A stretch of DNA of 64,000 nucleotides from Kutzneria sp. CA-103260. Lineage in GTDB: Bacteria > Actinomycetota > Actinomycetes > Mycobacteriales > Pseudonocardiaceae. Location of the stretch: contig NZ_CP073318.1 in assembly GCF_018263855.1 (NCBI RefSeq), positions 1,488,001-1,552,000 of the forward strand. The letters are read 5' to 3'. Position numbers and translations under genes: made by a program. How positions within the stretch are numbered: the first letter of the stretch is position 1; each line of letters begins with the position of its first letter. Shown here one piece after another: positions 1 through 8,155 of the stretch. The notes beneath the pieces are model-generated. The model made no database searches and was not told the origin of the DNA. It saw only the letters and a program-made list of their open reading frames with translations.

Positions 1-680
1 GGGCCGATGATCCAGCGCAGCGTGTCCGGCACCGGGCCCAGGTCCGGTTCCACGTGCAGGGCGTTGGCCAGCGTCTGCTGCGGCGACGGCGCGGCGAACG
101 GATTCCGGCCGGTCACCGCCGTGTACAGGATCGTGCCGTAGGCGAACACGTCGCCGGCCCAGCTGAACGGTTGGCCCGCCGCCTGCTCGGGGGCCAGGAA
201 GCCGGCCGAGCCGGCCAGCCCCGGGGCGTGCGTGAGCCCGAAGTCGATCACCTTGGGGCCGTCCTCGGCCAGCAGCACGTTGGCCGGGTTGAGATTGCGG
301 TGCAGCAGGCCCGCGCCGTGGATCTCGGCCAGCGCCTGGGCCATGCCCGCCGCCAGCACCAGCGCCGACTCCGCCGGCAGCCGCCCCGCCTGCCGCAGCG
401 ACGGGCCCGCCACGAACGCCGTCGCCACCCACGGCACCGGCGACTCCAGGTCGCCGTCCACCAGCGGCGCGCTGCACGGCCCCACCACCAGCCGGGCGTT
501 CGACAGCTCGCGGCGGAACCCCTCGTCCCGCACCAGCTGCGGCGGCAGCAGCCGCAGCGCCACCAGCCGCCCGTCCGGACCGACGCCGAGCAGCACACGA
601 CCCGCTCTACCCCGTCCCAGCAGGGCGATGGTCCGGAACTGGGCCACCGCCACCGGGTCGGACGTCCCCAAGGGCCTCAC
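1..680 (-). CDS. Ser/Thr protein kinase-like protein, probable pseudokinase (3' end beyond window)
   Basis: The N-terminal ~226 residues of a eukaryotic-type kinase fold are present; the C-terminus is cut by the left edge. The GTG start at 680 is preceded by GGAGGG at good spacing. A glycine-rich loop (GRGRAGRV, ~22-29), DFG (D146) and APE are intact. The ATP-anchoring VAxK lysine is Arg (R43 in VALR), and the catalytic loop HRDLKPxN reads HRNLNPAN, so the catalytic Asp is Asn129. From family knowledge this predicts loss of phosphotransfer, with a role as a binding or scaffold protein. Actinomycetes use such pseudokinases in cell-wall control (for example MviN/FhaA systems), but nothing here links this gene to that. 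The kinase fold is certain; inactivity is inferred. Confidence 0.85.
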   Translation of the reverse strand, partial: MRPLGTSDPVAVAQFRTIALLGRGRAGRVLLGVGPDGRLVALRLLPPQLVRDEGFRRELSNARLVVGPCSAPLVDGDLESPVPWVATAFVAGPSLRQAGRLPAESALVLAAGMAQALAEIHGAGLLHRNLNPANVLLAEDGPKVIDFGLTHAPGLAGSAGFLAPEQAAGQPFSWAGDVFAYGTILYTAVTGRNPFAAPSPQQTLANALHVEPDLGPVPDTLRWIIG

Positions 681-1021
681 ACCGTTTCCCTCCGTCAACT
701 TCGGCCCAGAGGTTAGCGGGCGGGCCAAGAGCTGGGGAATGTAACGAGACGACGGCGACCCCGATGAACCTCTGTTCATGGTCAGGGAGACGCCGTGACT
801 CACGCGGTGATCGGTCCGGCCGCTCGCTGGTCGAGTGCTGTGCTTCGGCCGAACTGCCCACGGGCGTTGTCACCCGGCTGACGCACAAGCCGATCAGCCA
901 TGTGGAGCCACACTTCCCGGCCCGCTTGGTGGAACGGCTGCCGCGCGACGACGAGGCTCGACGACACACCGCCGGGCCGGCAGCGTTCGGCGCCGGAGGT
1001 GATCGTCGAGCCCCTGACGCC
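681..1021. other. Intergenic stretch, no gene recognised
   Basis: About 340 bases lie between the kinase-like gene's start and the end of the small membrane-protein gene. Reading frames here lack actinomycete-like composition and have no plausible ribosome binding site. The segment should carry the promoter of the kinase-like gene, but no clear -35/-10 pair was seen. Confidence 0.4.
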
Positions 1022-1318
1022 TCAGGAAGCCGGGGCCGCCGGCGGCGTGGCGGCGGGCGGCGTGTCGGGCAGCGGCCGCGGGGTGTGCTTGGCCAGCCAG
1101 CCGGCGGCGAAGGTCAGCCCGCCGACGACGGCCCCGCTGATCAGGGCCGTCGCCCAGCCGGGCACGCCGTCGGGGAAGACGTACTTGGCCACCAGGTCCA
1201 TCACGAAGCTGGTGGCCAGTGCGGTGGTGCTGGCCGCCTTGACCTTGGTCTCCACGGCGTGGAAGACGCCGATCTCGGCCTGGCGGGCCTCACGGGAGAA
1301 GAAGCGCTTGAGATCCAT
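1022..1318 (-). CDS. Small membrane protein, holin-like in appearance
   Basis: A 98-residue protein. It has a charged N-terminus (MDLKRFFSREARQ), an amphipathic stretch, two hydrophobic segments (about residues 30-48 and 56-75) and a Pro/Ala-rich tail. The ATG is preceded by GAGGACC about ten bases upstream, which supports the start. Two membrane segments in a short charged protein resemble phage-holin-like or phage-shock accessory proteins of actinomycetes, but no family could be assigned. It stands alone, with DUF2848 on one side and the kinase-like gene on the other. The function is unknown. Confidence 0.6.
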   Translation of the reverse strand: MDLKRFFSREARQAEIGVFHAVETKVKAASTTALATSFVMDLVAKYVFPDGVPGWATALISGAVVGGLTFAAGWLAKHTPRPLPDTPPAATPPAAPAS

Positions 1319-1402
1319 CGCGGCGGGTCCTCTCGGAATCGTCGGGTCGACGACGGAGATGATCCTCCGGTATGCCGCGCGATACGCCTTGTGCCCGAAA
1401 GG

Positions 1403-2086
1403 TTACGCGATCGGTTGCGGTAGTTGGCTGACGGCGTACTCGCAGCGGATCACGGCCCCGGTCGAGGGGTCGCCCAGCTCGACCCGCCAGGCGGCGGCGA
1501 ACTGGTCGACGCCCTCGTGCATGGGGATGGTGCCGGACAGCAGTACGGTGCCGGGGACGAGCAGATCCCGCTGCCGCAGCACGTCGAGCCAGTACGAGGG
1601 GGTGAGGAGCTCGCCGAGGGTGCCGCGCTGGATCTCGGTCCACGAAGCGCCGTCGCCGACCCAGGCGGTGAGGGTCAGCGAGTCGATGCGGTCGGCGACG
1701 TCGGACAGGCGCCAAGCCTGCCGGCCGACGACGTCGGGGGCAGCCTGCTTGCTCCAGGCCACGCCGTGCACTTCGAGGTCGCGGTCGGTGTGGTCGCAGG
1801 CCACGGTGAGCAGCACGTCGTTCTCGGTGACGACGAGCGCCCACTCGGCCTCGCCGGAGGTGTGCCCGTGCTGGGCCGGCACCGAGGCGGCCTGGCTGAC
1901 CAGGTAGGGCGCGACGGGGTAGAGGCACGGGGTGGTGCTCGGCGCGGGCACACCGAGGGCGGCCAGCTCGGCGACGTGCGCGGCCACGTCCTCCTGGCTG
2001 CGTCCGGCGTAGCCGCCGTTCAGCGCGGACCGCACCTCGACGGTCACTTTCTGGCCGTCGACCAGCTCGAATGTCAACTCGTTCAC
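1403..2086 (-). CDS. DUF2848 family protein (fumarylacetoacetase-fold hydrolase-like)
   Basis: A 227-residue protein starting at GTG 2086 (MNELTFELVDGQKV), preceded by GGGAGCAGG. The body matches the DUF2848 pattern: an N-terminal beta domain, a GHTSGEAEWALVV-type segment, a CDHTDRDLE segment and a C-terminal PGTVLLSGTIP strand like the FAH-fold 'GDVLLTGTP' motif. FAH-fold enzymes hydrolyse or decarboxylate beta-keto acids at a metal centre. The gene diverges from an MFS organic-acid transporter across only 45 bp, so the two probably act on the same organic acid: uptake, then breakdown. The substrate is not determined. Confidence 0.8.
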   Translation of the reverse strand: MNELTFELVDGQKVTVEVRSALNGGYAGRSQEDVAAHVAELAALGVPAPSTTPCLYPVAPYLVSQAASVPAQHGHTSGEAEWALVVTENDVLLTVACDHTDRDLEVHGVAWSKQAAPDVVGRQAWRLSDVADRIDSLTLTAWVGDGASWTEIQRGTLGELLTPSYWLDVLRQRDLLVPGTVLLSGTIPMHEGVDQFAAAWRVELGDPSTGAVIRCEYAVSQLPQPIA

Positions 2087-2131
2087 GCCTGCTCCCTTGC
2101 GCATGCACGTTGTATACATAGAATATGCCAC
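2087..2131. promoter_or_regulatory. Divergent promoter region between DUF2848 and MFS genes
   Basis: Only 45 bp separate the two start codons. The segment is AT-richer than its surroundings and contains the palindrome TGTATACA (2111-2118) followed by TAGAATATG. A palindrome here could be an operator shared by both genes, and the spacing suggests short or absent 5' leaders. No regulator gene is adjacent. Inference from position only. Confidence 0.4.
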
Positions 2132-3406
2132 ATGTCGAACGCGGTGGTGGACCGGAGAGCGCTCTGGCGGGCGTTCGCGGCGAGTCTGTCCGGGACTTCC
2201 CTGGAGTGGTACGACTTCGCGGCGTACTCGGTCGCCGCGGCGACCATCTTCGGGAAGTTGTTCTTCCCTGGCGGCGATTCGCTGACCGCGACCATGCTGG
2301 CCTTCTCGACCTACGCCGTGGGCTATGTGGCCCGCCCGGTCGGCGGCCTGGTGTTCGGCCGGCTCGGCGACGTCATCGGCCGCAAACGGGTGCTGGTCAG
2401 CACATTGCTGCTGACGGGCTTCGCGACTGTCCTCATCGGAGTGTTGCCGACCTACCAGGACATCGGCGGCACGGCGGCGATTCTGTTGGTGTGCCTGCGT
2501 TTCGTGCAGGGTGTGGGCATCGGCGGCGAGTGGGGCGGCGCGGTGCTGCTGTCCAGCGAGTTCGGCGAGCCGGCGCGGCGCGGCTTCTGGGCCTCGGCTG
2601 CGCAGGTCGGCCCGCCGGTCGGCAACCTGTTGGCCAACGGCGTGCTGGCCGTCCTCGGTGTGGCGCTGACCGAGCAGCAGTTCGAGTCGTGGGGCTGGCG
2701 GGTGGCGTTCCTGCTGTCCGCGTTGCTGATCGCGTTCGGACTGTGGATCCGGGTGCGGCTGGAGGAGACGCCGATCTTCCAGGAGTTGGCCGCCCGCAAT
2801 GAAAAGCCGAGTGCGCCGGTCGGTGAGCTGTTCCGGCACGAGGGCCGCGGACTGCTGGCGGCGGTGTTCGCCCGCGTCTGCCCGGACGTGCACTACGCGC
2901 TGTTCACCGTGTTCGTGTTGACGTACATCCAACAGCTGGGCATGTCCCGCGCGGTGGGCATGGCCGCGGTGCTGGTCGGCTCGGCCGTGCAGGTGGTGGC
3001 GATCCCGGCGTTCGGGGCGCTGTCCGACCGCGTCAACCGGCGCAAGGTCTACCTGATCGCGGCCATCGCCGCCGCGATCTGGCCGCTGGTGTTCTTCCCC
3101 GCTGTCGCCGGCAAATCCGTCGCCGCGGTGTTCATCGGCGTGATCGTGGCGTTGGTGATCCACTCGGCGATGTACGGCCCGCAGGGCGCTTTTGTCGCCG
3201 AGCAGTTCTCCGTGCGGCTGCGCTACACCGGCAGCTCGCTGGCGTACACCCTGGCCGGCGTGATCGGCGGCGCGCCCGCGCCGCTGCTGTTCACCGCCCT
3301 GCTGGCGTGGACCGGCACCTGGCCGGCGCTGGCCGTCTACATCGCGGTCACGGCGGTGATCACGGTCATCGGCCTGGCCCTTGGCCGCGACGCGCCGGCC
3401 GAGTAG
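2132..3406 (+). CDS. MFS transporter, metabolite:H+ symporter (MHS) family
   Basis: A 424-residue integral membrane protein with about 12 hydrophobic segments. The MHS subfamily mark SLEWYDFAAYS sits in the first helix, and the loop 2-3 signature appears as GRLGDVIGRKR. Family members (ShiA, ProP, CitA types) import shikimate, dicarboxylates or betaines with protons. The start at ATG 2132 was chosen because the family N-terminus fits and it follows the divergent promoter closely. Pairing with the DUF2848 hydrolase suggests uptake of an organic acid. The substrate cannot be told from sequence alone. Confidence 0.9.
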   Translation: MSNAVVDRRALWRAFAASLSGTSLEWYDFAAYSVAAATIFGKLFFPGGDSLTATMLAFSTYAVGYVARPVGGLVFGRLGDVIGRKRVLVSTLLLTGFATVLIGVLPTYQDIGGTAAILLVCLRFVQGVGIGGEWGGAVLLSSEFGEPARRGFWASAAQVGPPVGNLLANGVLAVLGVALTEQQFESWGWRVAFLLSALLIAFGLWIRVRLEETPIFQELAARNEKPSAPVGELFRHEGRGLLAAVFARVCPDVHYALFTVFVLTYIQQLGMSRAVGMAAVLVGSAVQVVAIPAFGALSDRVNRRKVYLIAAIAAAIWPLVFFPAVAGKSVAAVFIGVIVALVIHSAMYGPQGAFVAEQFSVRLRYTGSSLAYTLAGVIGGAPAPLLFTALLAWTGTWPALAVYIAVTAVITVIGLALGRDAPAE

Positions 3407-3485
3407 CTTCCATTACCTGCCGCGTAATCGCCAAGACCCGTTGTGGCCCAGCAGGATTGTCCTCGTCAACGACGAGGGGAACGAG

Positions 3486-4304
3486 ATGCCTTTCCTGAAC
3501 GCCAACGGGGCGCAGCTGTTCTACCGGGACTGGGGGAGCGGCCGGCCGGTCGTGTTCGTCACCAGCTGGGCGCTCAGCGGCAGCATGTGGCAGTACCAGA
3601 TGCAACACCTGGCGGACAAGGGATTCCGGGCCGTCGGCTACGACCGCCGGGGCCATGGCCGGTCGGACGACCCGGGCGGCGGCTACGACATCGACACGCT
3701 CGCCGACGACCTGGCGGCGCTGGTCGAACACCTGGACCTCACCGACGTCACGCTGGTGGGGCACTCCATGGGTGGCGGCGAGATCGTGCGCTACCTGACC
3801 CGGCACGGTGACGCCCGGGTGGCCAGGATCGTGCTGGTCGGCTCGACGCTGCCGTGCCTGCCGCAGCTGCCGGACAACCCGAACGGCATCCCGGCGGCCG
3901 CCCGGGAACAGCTGCTGGCCCAGCTGCGGGTCGACTTCGGCGGCTGGATCGACGAGAACGCCGGGCCGTTCTTCGGCGACGGCCTGCCCGGCTGCGAGCT
4001 GCCGCAGGCCACCCGGGACTGGACCATCCGCGACTGCATGAGCGTCAACCTGCACGCGGCGATCGGCTGCCTGACCGCGAACGCCACCACCGACTTCCGG
4101 CCGGAGCTGGCCAAGGTCACCGTGCCGGCGCTGATCCTGCACGGCGATCACGACGCCTCGGCCCCGCTGGAGCTGTGCGGGCGGGTCACCGCCGAGCTAC
4201 TGGCCGACGCGGAGCTGAAGGTGTACACCAATGCCGCGCACGCCCTGTACCTGACGCACACCGAGCGCCTGAACGCGGACCTGCTCGACTTCGTCCGGAA
4301 ATGA
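3486..4304 (+). CDS. Alpha/beta hydrolase (non-heme chloroperoxidase/arylesterase type)
   Basis: A 272-residue hydrolase. The start ATG 3486 is preceded by GAGGGG. The fold is complete: the oxyanion region after FVTSWALSGSMWQ, YDRRGHGRSD, the nucleophile elbow GHSMGG (Ser ~94), the acid in LHGDHDASAP, and the catalytic His in NAAHALYLTH near the C-terminus. These features place it with the cofactor-free 'chloroperoxidase' and esterase group. It is monocistronic, 79 bp after the MFS gene, and is followed by the RAE palindrome. The natural substrate is unknown. Confidence 0.88.
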   Translation: MPFLNANGAQLFYRDWGSGRPVVFVTSWALSGSMWQYQMQHLADKGFRAVGYDRRGHGRSDDPGGGYDIDTLADDLAALVEHLDLTDVTLVGHSMGGGEIVRYLTRHGDARVARIVLVGSTLPCLPQLPDNPNGIPAAAREQLLAQLRVDFGGWIDENAGPFFGDGLPGCELPQATRDWTIRDCMSVNLHAAIGCLTANATTDFRPELAKVTVPALILHGDHDASAPLELCGRVTAELLADAELKVYTNAAHALYLTHTERLNADLLDFVRK

Positions 4305-4346
4305 GAAAAGCGGGAGAATCCCTCTTCCCGCCACTATAACTCTATA

Positions 4347-4383
4347 GCACACCCCGGGTCTTGTGGCAAGACCCGGGGTGTGC
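4347..4383. promoter_or_regulatory. Rifamycin-associated element (RAE)-like palindrome upstream of glycosyltransferase
   Basis: A perfect inverted repeat has 17-bp arms (GCACACCCCGGGTCTTG at 4347-4363 and its complement at 4367-4383) and a 3-base centre. Its 19-bp core, GGGTCTTGTGGCAAGACCC (4356-4374), matches the RAE as I recall it (GGGGCTTGCGGCAAGGCCC) at all but three positions. RAEs lie upstream of rifamycin-inducible resistance genes in actinomycetes. It sits 62 bp before the glycosyltransferase start. There is no T-run after it, so a simple intrinsic terminator is less likely, though it could also block readthrough from the upstream hydrolase gene. Confidence 0.75.
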
Positions 4384-4435
4384 CGCACAATTGCCCGCCG
4401 TAGCGGAAATTCCGCGGAATTGGGGGGCACAACAA

Positions 4436-5638
4436 GTGCGTGTAGTGGTGTCTGGATTCGACTCGCGGGGCGGCGTCGAGCCGCTGGTGGCGCTGGCCGT
4501 TCGACTGCGGGAACAGGGCGCGGAGGTGCGGGTGTGCCTGCCGCCCGACGAGGAGTTCGAGAAGCGCCTGGCCGGGGTCGGGGTGCCGATGATCCCGTTC
4601 GGCCAGGAGGTGCGGCCGCTGGCGACCGCGGCCACACCGGTGGCGGCGCAGAGCCTGCCCCAACGGGCGGCGCAGGTGATCGCGAACCAGCACCTGGCTC
4701 TCGACCAGGCGGCGGACGGGGCCGACGTGCTGGTGGCGACCGGCGTGATGCCGGCCTGCGCCGGCGCCCGGTCGCTGGCCGACCAGCGCGGCCTTAAGTA
4801 TGTCTATGCGACGTTCCAGCAGCTCACGCTGCCGTCGCCGTACCACCCGCCGATCGCCTACCCAGGGCGGGCGTTCCCGCCGGACGCCGACATCCCGGCG
4901 ATGTGGGAGTGGGACCGGGACAGCATCAACCTGTTGTTCCGGGACGCCCTCAACACCCACCGGACCGAGTTGGGCCTGCCGCCGGTGGACGACGTCCGCG
5001 AGTACGTGATCGGCGACCGGCCGCTGCTGGCGGCGGATCCGGTGCTCAGCCCGTGGCGGCGGCCGGCCGACCTGGACGTGGTCCAGACCGGGGCCTGGCT
5101 GCTGCCGGACGACCGGCCGCTGCCGTCTGACCTGCGGGAGTTCCTGGACGCCGGCGAGCCGCCGGTCTACGTGGGCTTCGGCAGCATGCCGATGCGCGGC
5201 TCGACCGACCTCGGCCGCGTGGTGATCGACGCCGTCCGCGCGCACGGCCGCCGGGCGGTCCTCTCGCGTGGTTGGGCCGACCTGGGCGCTGTCGCCGACG
5301 ACTGCTTCGTCGTGGGGGAGTCCAACCACCAGGCGCTGTTCCGCCGGGCGGCGGCGATCGTGCACCACGGCGGCGCGGGCACCACGGTGACGGCCGCCCG
5401 GTCGGGATCGCCGCAGGTGGTGGTGCCGCAGGCCGCCGACCAGCCGTACTGGGCGAGCCGGGTCGCGGCCCTGGGCATCGGCGCGGCGCACGACGGCCCG
5501 GTGCCGACGGTGGAGTCCCTGACCGCGGCGCTCGAAGTGGCGCTGCGGCCGGCGACCCGCGCGCGGGCGGCCGTGGTCGCTGGCACGATTCGTGGCGACG
5601 GGGCGTCGATGGCGGCGAATCTGCTGCTCGGTGCCTGA
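4436..5638 (+). CDS. rgt: MGT-type GT-B glycosyltransferase, probable rifamycin-inactivating Rgt
   Basis: A 400-residue GT1-family glycosyltransferase. The start GTG 4436 (MRVVVSGFDSRGG) follows a G-rich ribosome site; a TTG further upstream would lie inside the RAE palindrome and was rejected. The C-terminal half carries the NDP-sugar site, HHGGAGTTVTAARSG (~309-323), and the VGFGSMPMRG strand typical of natural-product and macrolide/glycopeptide glycosyltransferases. No antibiotic cluster surrounds it. Instead it has an RAE upstream and a HelR-type gene downstream, the context of Rgt enzymes that glycosylate the C23 hydroxyl of rifampin. The family is certain; the rifamycin role is inferred from context. 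Confidence 0.8.
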   Translation: MRVVVSGFDSRGGVEPLVALAVRLREQGAEVRVCLPPDEEFEKRLAGVGVPMIPFGQEVRPLATAATPVAAQSLPQRAAQVIANQHLALDQAADGADVLVATGVMPACAGARSLADQRGLKYVYATFQQLTLPSPYHPPIAYPGRAFPPDADIPAMWEWDRDSINLLFRDALNTHRTELGLPPVDDVREYVIGDRPLLAADPVLSPWRRPADLDVVQTGAWLLPDDRPLPSDLREFLDAGEPPVYVGFGSMPMRGSTDLGRVVIDAVRAHGRRAVLSRGWADLGAVADDCFVVGESNHQALFRRAAAIVHHGGAGTTVTAARSGSPQVVVPQAADQPYWASRVAALGIGAAHDGPVPTVESLTAALEVALRPATRARAAVVAGTIRGDGASMAANLLLGA

Positions 5639-5748
5639 AAAAGGCGCGGGCTTGACACGAGGCGGATAATAAAAAATCGGCGTGCCCGACCATATGAACA
5701 TGGTTAGACCGCCGTTCCTAGTTACATTTTAGGCAGTGTGAGGGGCCT

Positions 5749-7905
5749 GTGTCAACTCAGGGGTACGAGGACGAATTGCGGTCCGAGCGGGACTACGTCG
5801 CCGGGCTGTACACGAGGCTGGACGCCGAGCGGGTGCGGGTGAAGGAGAGGCACACAGCCGCGCTGCGGGGGACCGGTGGCACGCCCCTGGAGCGGGACGA
5901 CGAGGTGCGGGCGCTGACCCGGGAGATCCGGCGGCTCAACATCGCCGACAACGGGCTGTGCTTCGGCCGGCTGGACACCGTGACCGGCGAGCGGCTCTAC
6001 ATCGGCCGCATCGGCCTGTTCGACGACGAGCACGACTACGAGCCGGTGCTGCTGGACTGGCGGGCGCCGGCGTCCAGCGCCTTCTACACGGCGACCGGGG
6101 CGACGCCGAAGAACATGCGCCGCCGGCGCCAGTTCCACACCCGCGGCCGGCAGGTGCTGGAGTTCACCGACGAGGTGCTCGGCCGTCCGCAGGCCGGCGA
6201 CCACGGCGACGCCGCCCTGCTCGCGGCGGTCAACGCGCCGCGCGGCGAGGGCATGCGCGACATCGTGGCCACCATCCAGGCCGAGCAGGACGACATCATC
6301 CGGCTGGACCACCCCGGCGTGCTGGTGATCGAGGGTGGCCCGGGCACCGGCAAGACGGTGGTGGCGCTGCACCGCGTCGCCTACCTGATGTACACGCAGC
6401 GGGACCGGATGGAGCGGCACGGCGCGCTGGTGGTCGGGCCCAACCCGTCGTTCCTCAACCACATCAGCCGGGTGCTGCCCTCGCTCGGCGAGTCCGACGT
6501 GGTGTTCACGACCACCGGCGACTTCGTGCCCGGCCTGCGGGCCACCGCCGAGGACCCGCCGGAGGTGGCCAAGCTCAAAGGGTCGCTGAAGATCCTGGAC
6601 GTGCTCAGGGCGGCCATCGCCGACCGGCAGCGGCTGCCCGAGGAGCCGATCGAGATCGAGTTGGGCGGCATCACGCTGCGGATCGACGCCGCGACCGCGG
6701 AGTGGGCCCGGCAGGAGGCCCGGGACAGCGGGCTCCCGCACAACGAGGCCCGGACGGTGTTCACCGAGATCGTCACCTACGTGCTGACCGAGCGGGCGCT
6801 GGGCCGGATCGGCAAGGGCTGGCTGAACCGCAGCGACAAGAAGGAGTGGGAGAACCAGCGGGCCCACCTGGTCAAGCAACTGAACGCGGACGACGTGTTC
6901 GCCGGCGCCCTCGACCAGCTGTGGCCGATCCTGACGCCGCAGTCGGTGCTGGCCGAGCTCTACCGGTCGCCCCAGCACCCGGAGCTGCGCCGCGCCGAGC
7001 CCGAGACGTGGACGGTGTCGGATGTGCCCCTGCTGGACGAGCTGATCGACCTGCTCGGCCGGGACAAGGCGCTGGACAAGGCGGCCGAGCAGGCGGCGGC
7101 GCGGGAACGCCGGGCCGCGGCCGAGTACGCCGAGGGCGTGATGAACATGCTCGAACTCGACCACGAGGAGGTCGACAACGAGTACTCGCTGCTGGCCAAG
7201 GACGTGGTCAACGCCATCGAGCTGGCCGAGCGCCAGGACGAGGTGGACACCCGCGACCTGGCCGAGCGGGCCGCCGCCGACCGCGACTGGACGTACCGGC
7301 ACGTCGTGGTGGACGAGGCCCAGGAACTGTCCGAAATGGACTGGCGGGTGCTGATGCGGCGCTGCCCCAACCGGTCGTTCACGGTGGTCGGCGACCTGGC
7401 CCAGCGCCGGTCCGAGGCCGGCGCCCGGTCCTGGGACGCCATGCTGGCGCCGTACGTCGCCGACCGCTGGGTCTACCGCTCGCTGACGGTGAACTACCGC
7501 ACGCCGGCGGAGATCATGGCCGTCGCCGCGGCGCTGCTGGCCGAGTTCGCGCCGACCGTGCGGCCGCCGGAGTCGGTCCGCGCCTGCGGCGCGCAGCCGT
7601 GGTCGCGGAAGGTCACCGCCGATGAACTCCCGGTGGCCATTGAGGAGTTCGTCCGGGACGAGGCCGGCCGCGAGGGCACCAGCATCGTGATCGGGCCGCC
7701 CGGCGTGCCGGGCACGGTGCCGGCGTCGGAGACCAAGGGACTGGAGTTCGACGCCGTGCTGGTGGTCGATCCGGACCGGATCCTGGCCGACGGCCCGCGT
7801 GGGGCGGCCGAGCTGTACGTCGCCCTCACCCGGGCCACGCAGCGCCTCGGCGTCCTACACCAGGGCCCGCTGCCGACCGCCCTGAGCGGTCTCACCGAGC
7901 GCTGA
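5749..7905 (+). CDS. helR: HelD/HelR-type RNA polymerase recycling and rifamycin-protection motor
   Basis: A 718-residue UvrD-like SF1 protein. The start GTG 5749 is preceded by AGGGG. An N-terminal coiled coil (about 5-70) is followed by the split ATPase: Walker A GGPGTGKT (~195), motif II DEAQE (~521), motif III VGDLAQR and a C-terminal VALTRAT motif. The coiled coil plus 1A/2A motor layout and the length fit HelD, which pries open RNA polymerase. The RAE-linked homologue HelR displaces rifamycin. The gene lies 110 bp after the glycosyltransferase in the same direction and is plausibly cotranscribed; no second RAE was seen in the gap. A weak promoter (TGGTTA 5701, TACATT 5723) is possible. 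Confidence 0.82.
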   Translation: MSTQGYEDELRSERDYVAGLYTRLDAERVRVKERHTAALRGTGGTPLERDDEVRALTREIRRLNIADNGLCFGRLDTVTGERLYIGRIGLFDDEHDYEPVLLDWRAPASSAFYTATGATPKNMRRRRQFHTRGRQVLEFTDEVLGRPQAGDHGDAALLAAVNAPRGEGMRDIVATIQAEQDDIIRLDHPGVLVIEGGPGTGKTVVALHRVAYLMYTQRDRMERHGALVVGPNPSFLNHISRVLPSLGESDVVFTTTGDFVPGLRATAEDPPEVAKLKGSLKILDVLRAAIADRQRLPEEPIEIELGGITLRIDAATAEWARQEARDSGLPHNEARTVFTEIVTYVLTERALGRIGKGWLNRSDKKEWENQRAHLVKQLNADDVFAGALDQLWPILTPQSVLAELYRSPQHPELRRAEPETWTVSDVPLLDELIDLLGRDKALDKAAEQAAARERRAAAEYAEGVMNMLELDHEEVDNEYSLLAKDVVNAIELAERQDEVDTRDLAERAAADRDWTYRHVVVDEAQELSEMDWRVLMRRCPNRSFTVVGDLAQRRSEAGARSWDAMLAPYVADRWVYRSLTVNYRTPAEIMAVAAALLAEFAPTVRPPESVRACGAQPWSRKVTADELPVAIEEFVRDEAGREGTSIVIGPPGVPGTVPASETKGLEFDAVLVVDPDRILADGPRGAAELYVALTRATQRLGVLHQGPLPTALSGLTER

Positions 7906-7911
7906 AACCCG

Positions 7912-7985
7912 GCGAGTCCCGCTCTCAGGCAGCCATGATGCGGGTTTCGGAACTCGACATTCAGGTGCCCGAGAGCGGGACTCGC
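7912..7985. repeat. Inverted repeat, 15-bp arms, possible interspersed palindromic element
   Basis: GCGAGTCCCGCTCTC (7912-7926) and its exact complement (7971-7985) flank a 44-base centre. The element starts just after the helR stop codon and contains no coding frame. Perfect long arms with a fixed-looking centre suggest either a terminator/processing hairpin or a member of an interspersed palindromic repeat family. A single copy is seen in this window, so the repeat-family reading is inference. Confidence 0.6.
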
Positions 7986-8155
7986 GGTGTCTGAGAGAGG
8001 TCCGGGACCGTGCGGACTCCCCGGTCGACACGGTCCCGGACAAACAGACAGGCTCGGTGCACAGATTCACCGAGCCCGTCTTCCCCTCATTCGTTTCACT
8101 CTCCCCCGCGGACAGTTCCCCGTCCACGGACAACGATGCGCCATACTCGCTGCCG

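Noticed and set aside
1403..3163. A single 586-codon minus-strand gene including the DUF2848 region
   Set aside because: Only the last 227 residues show a protein family; the earlier part is antisense to the MFS transporter, and a ribosome site precedes GTG 2086.
4347..4383. Simple intrinsic terminator for the upstream alpha/beta hydrolase
   Set aside because: Possible as a side effect, but there is no T-run and the core matches the RAE, so a regulatory role is preferred.
4361..4435. TTG start at 4361 for the glycosyltransferase
   Set aside because: It lies in the centre of the RAE palindrome and has no ribosome site; GTG 4436 has a G-rich site and begins with the family's first beta strand.
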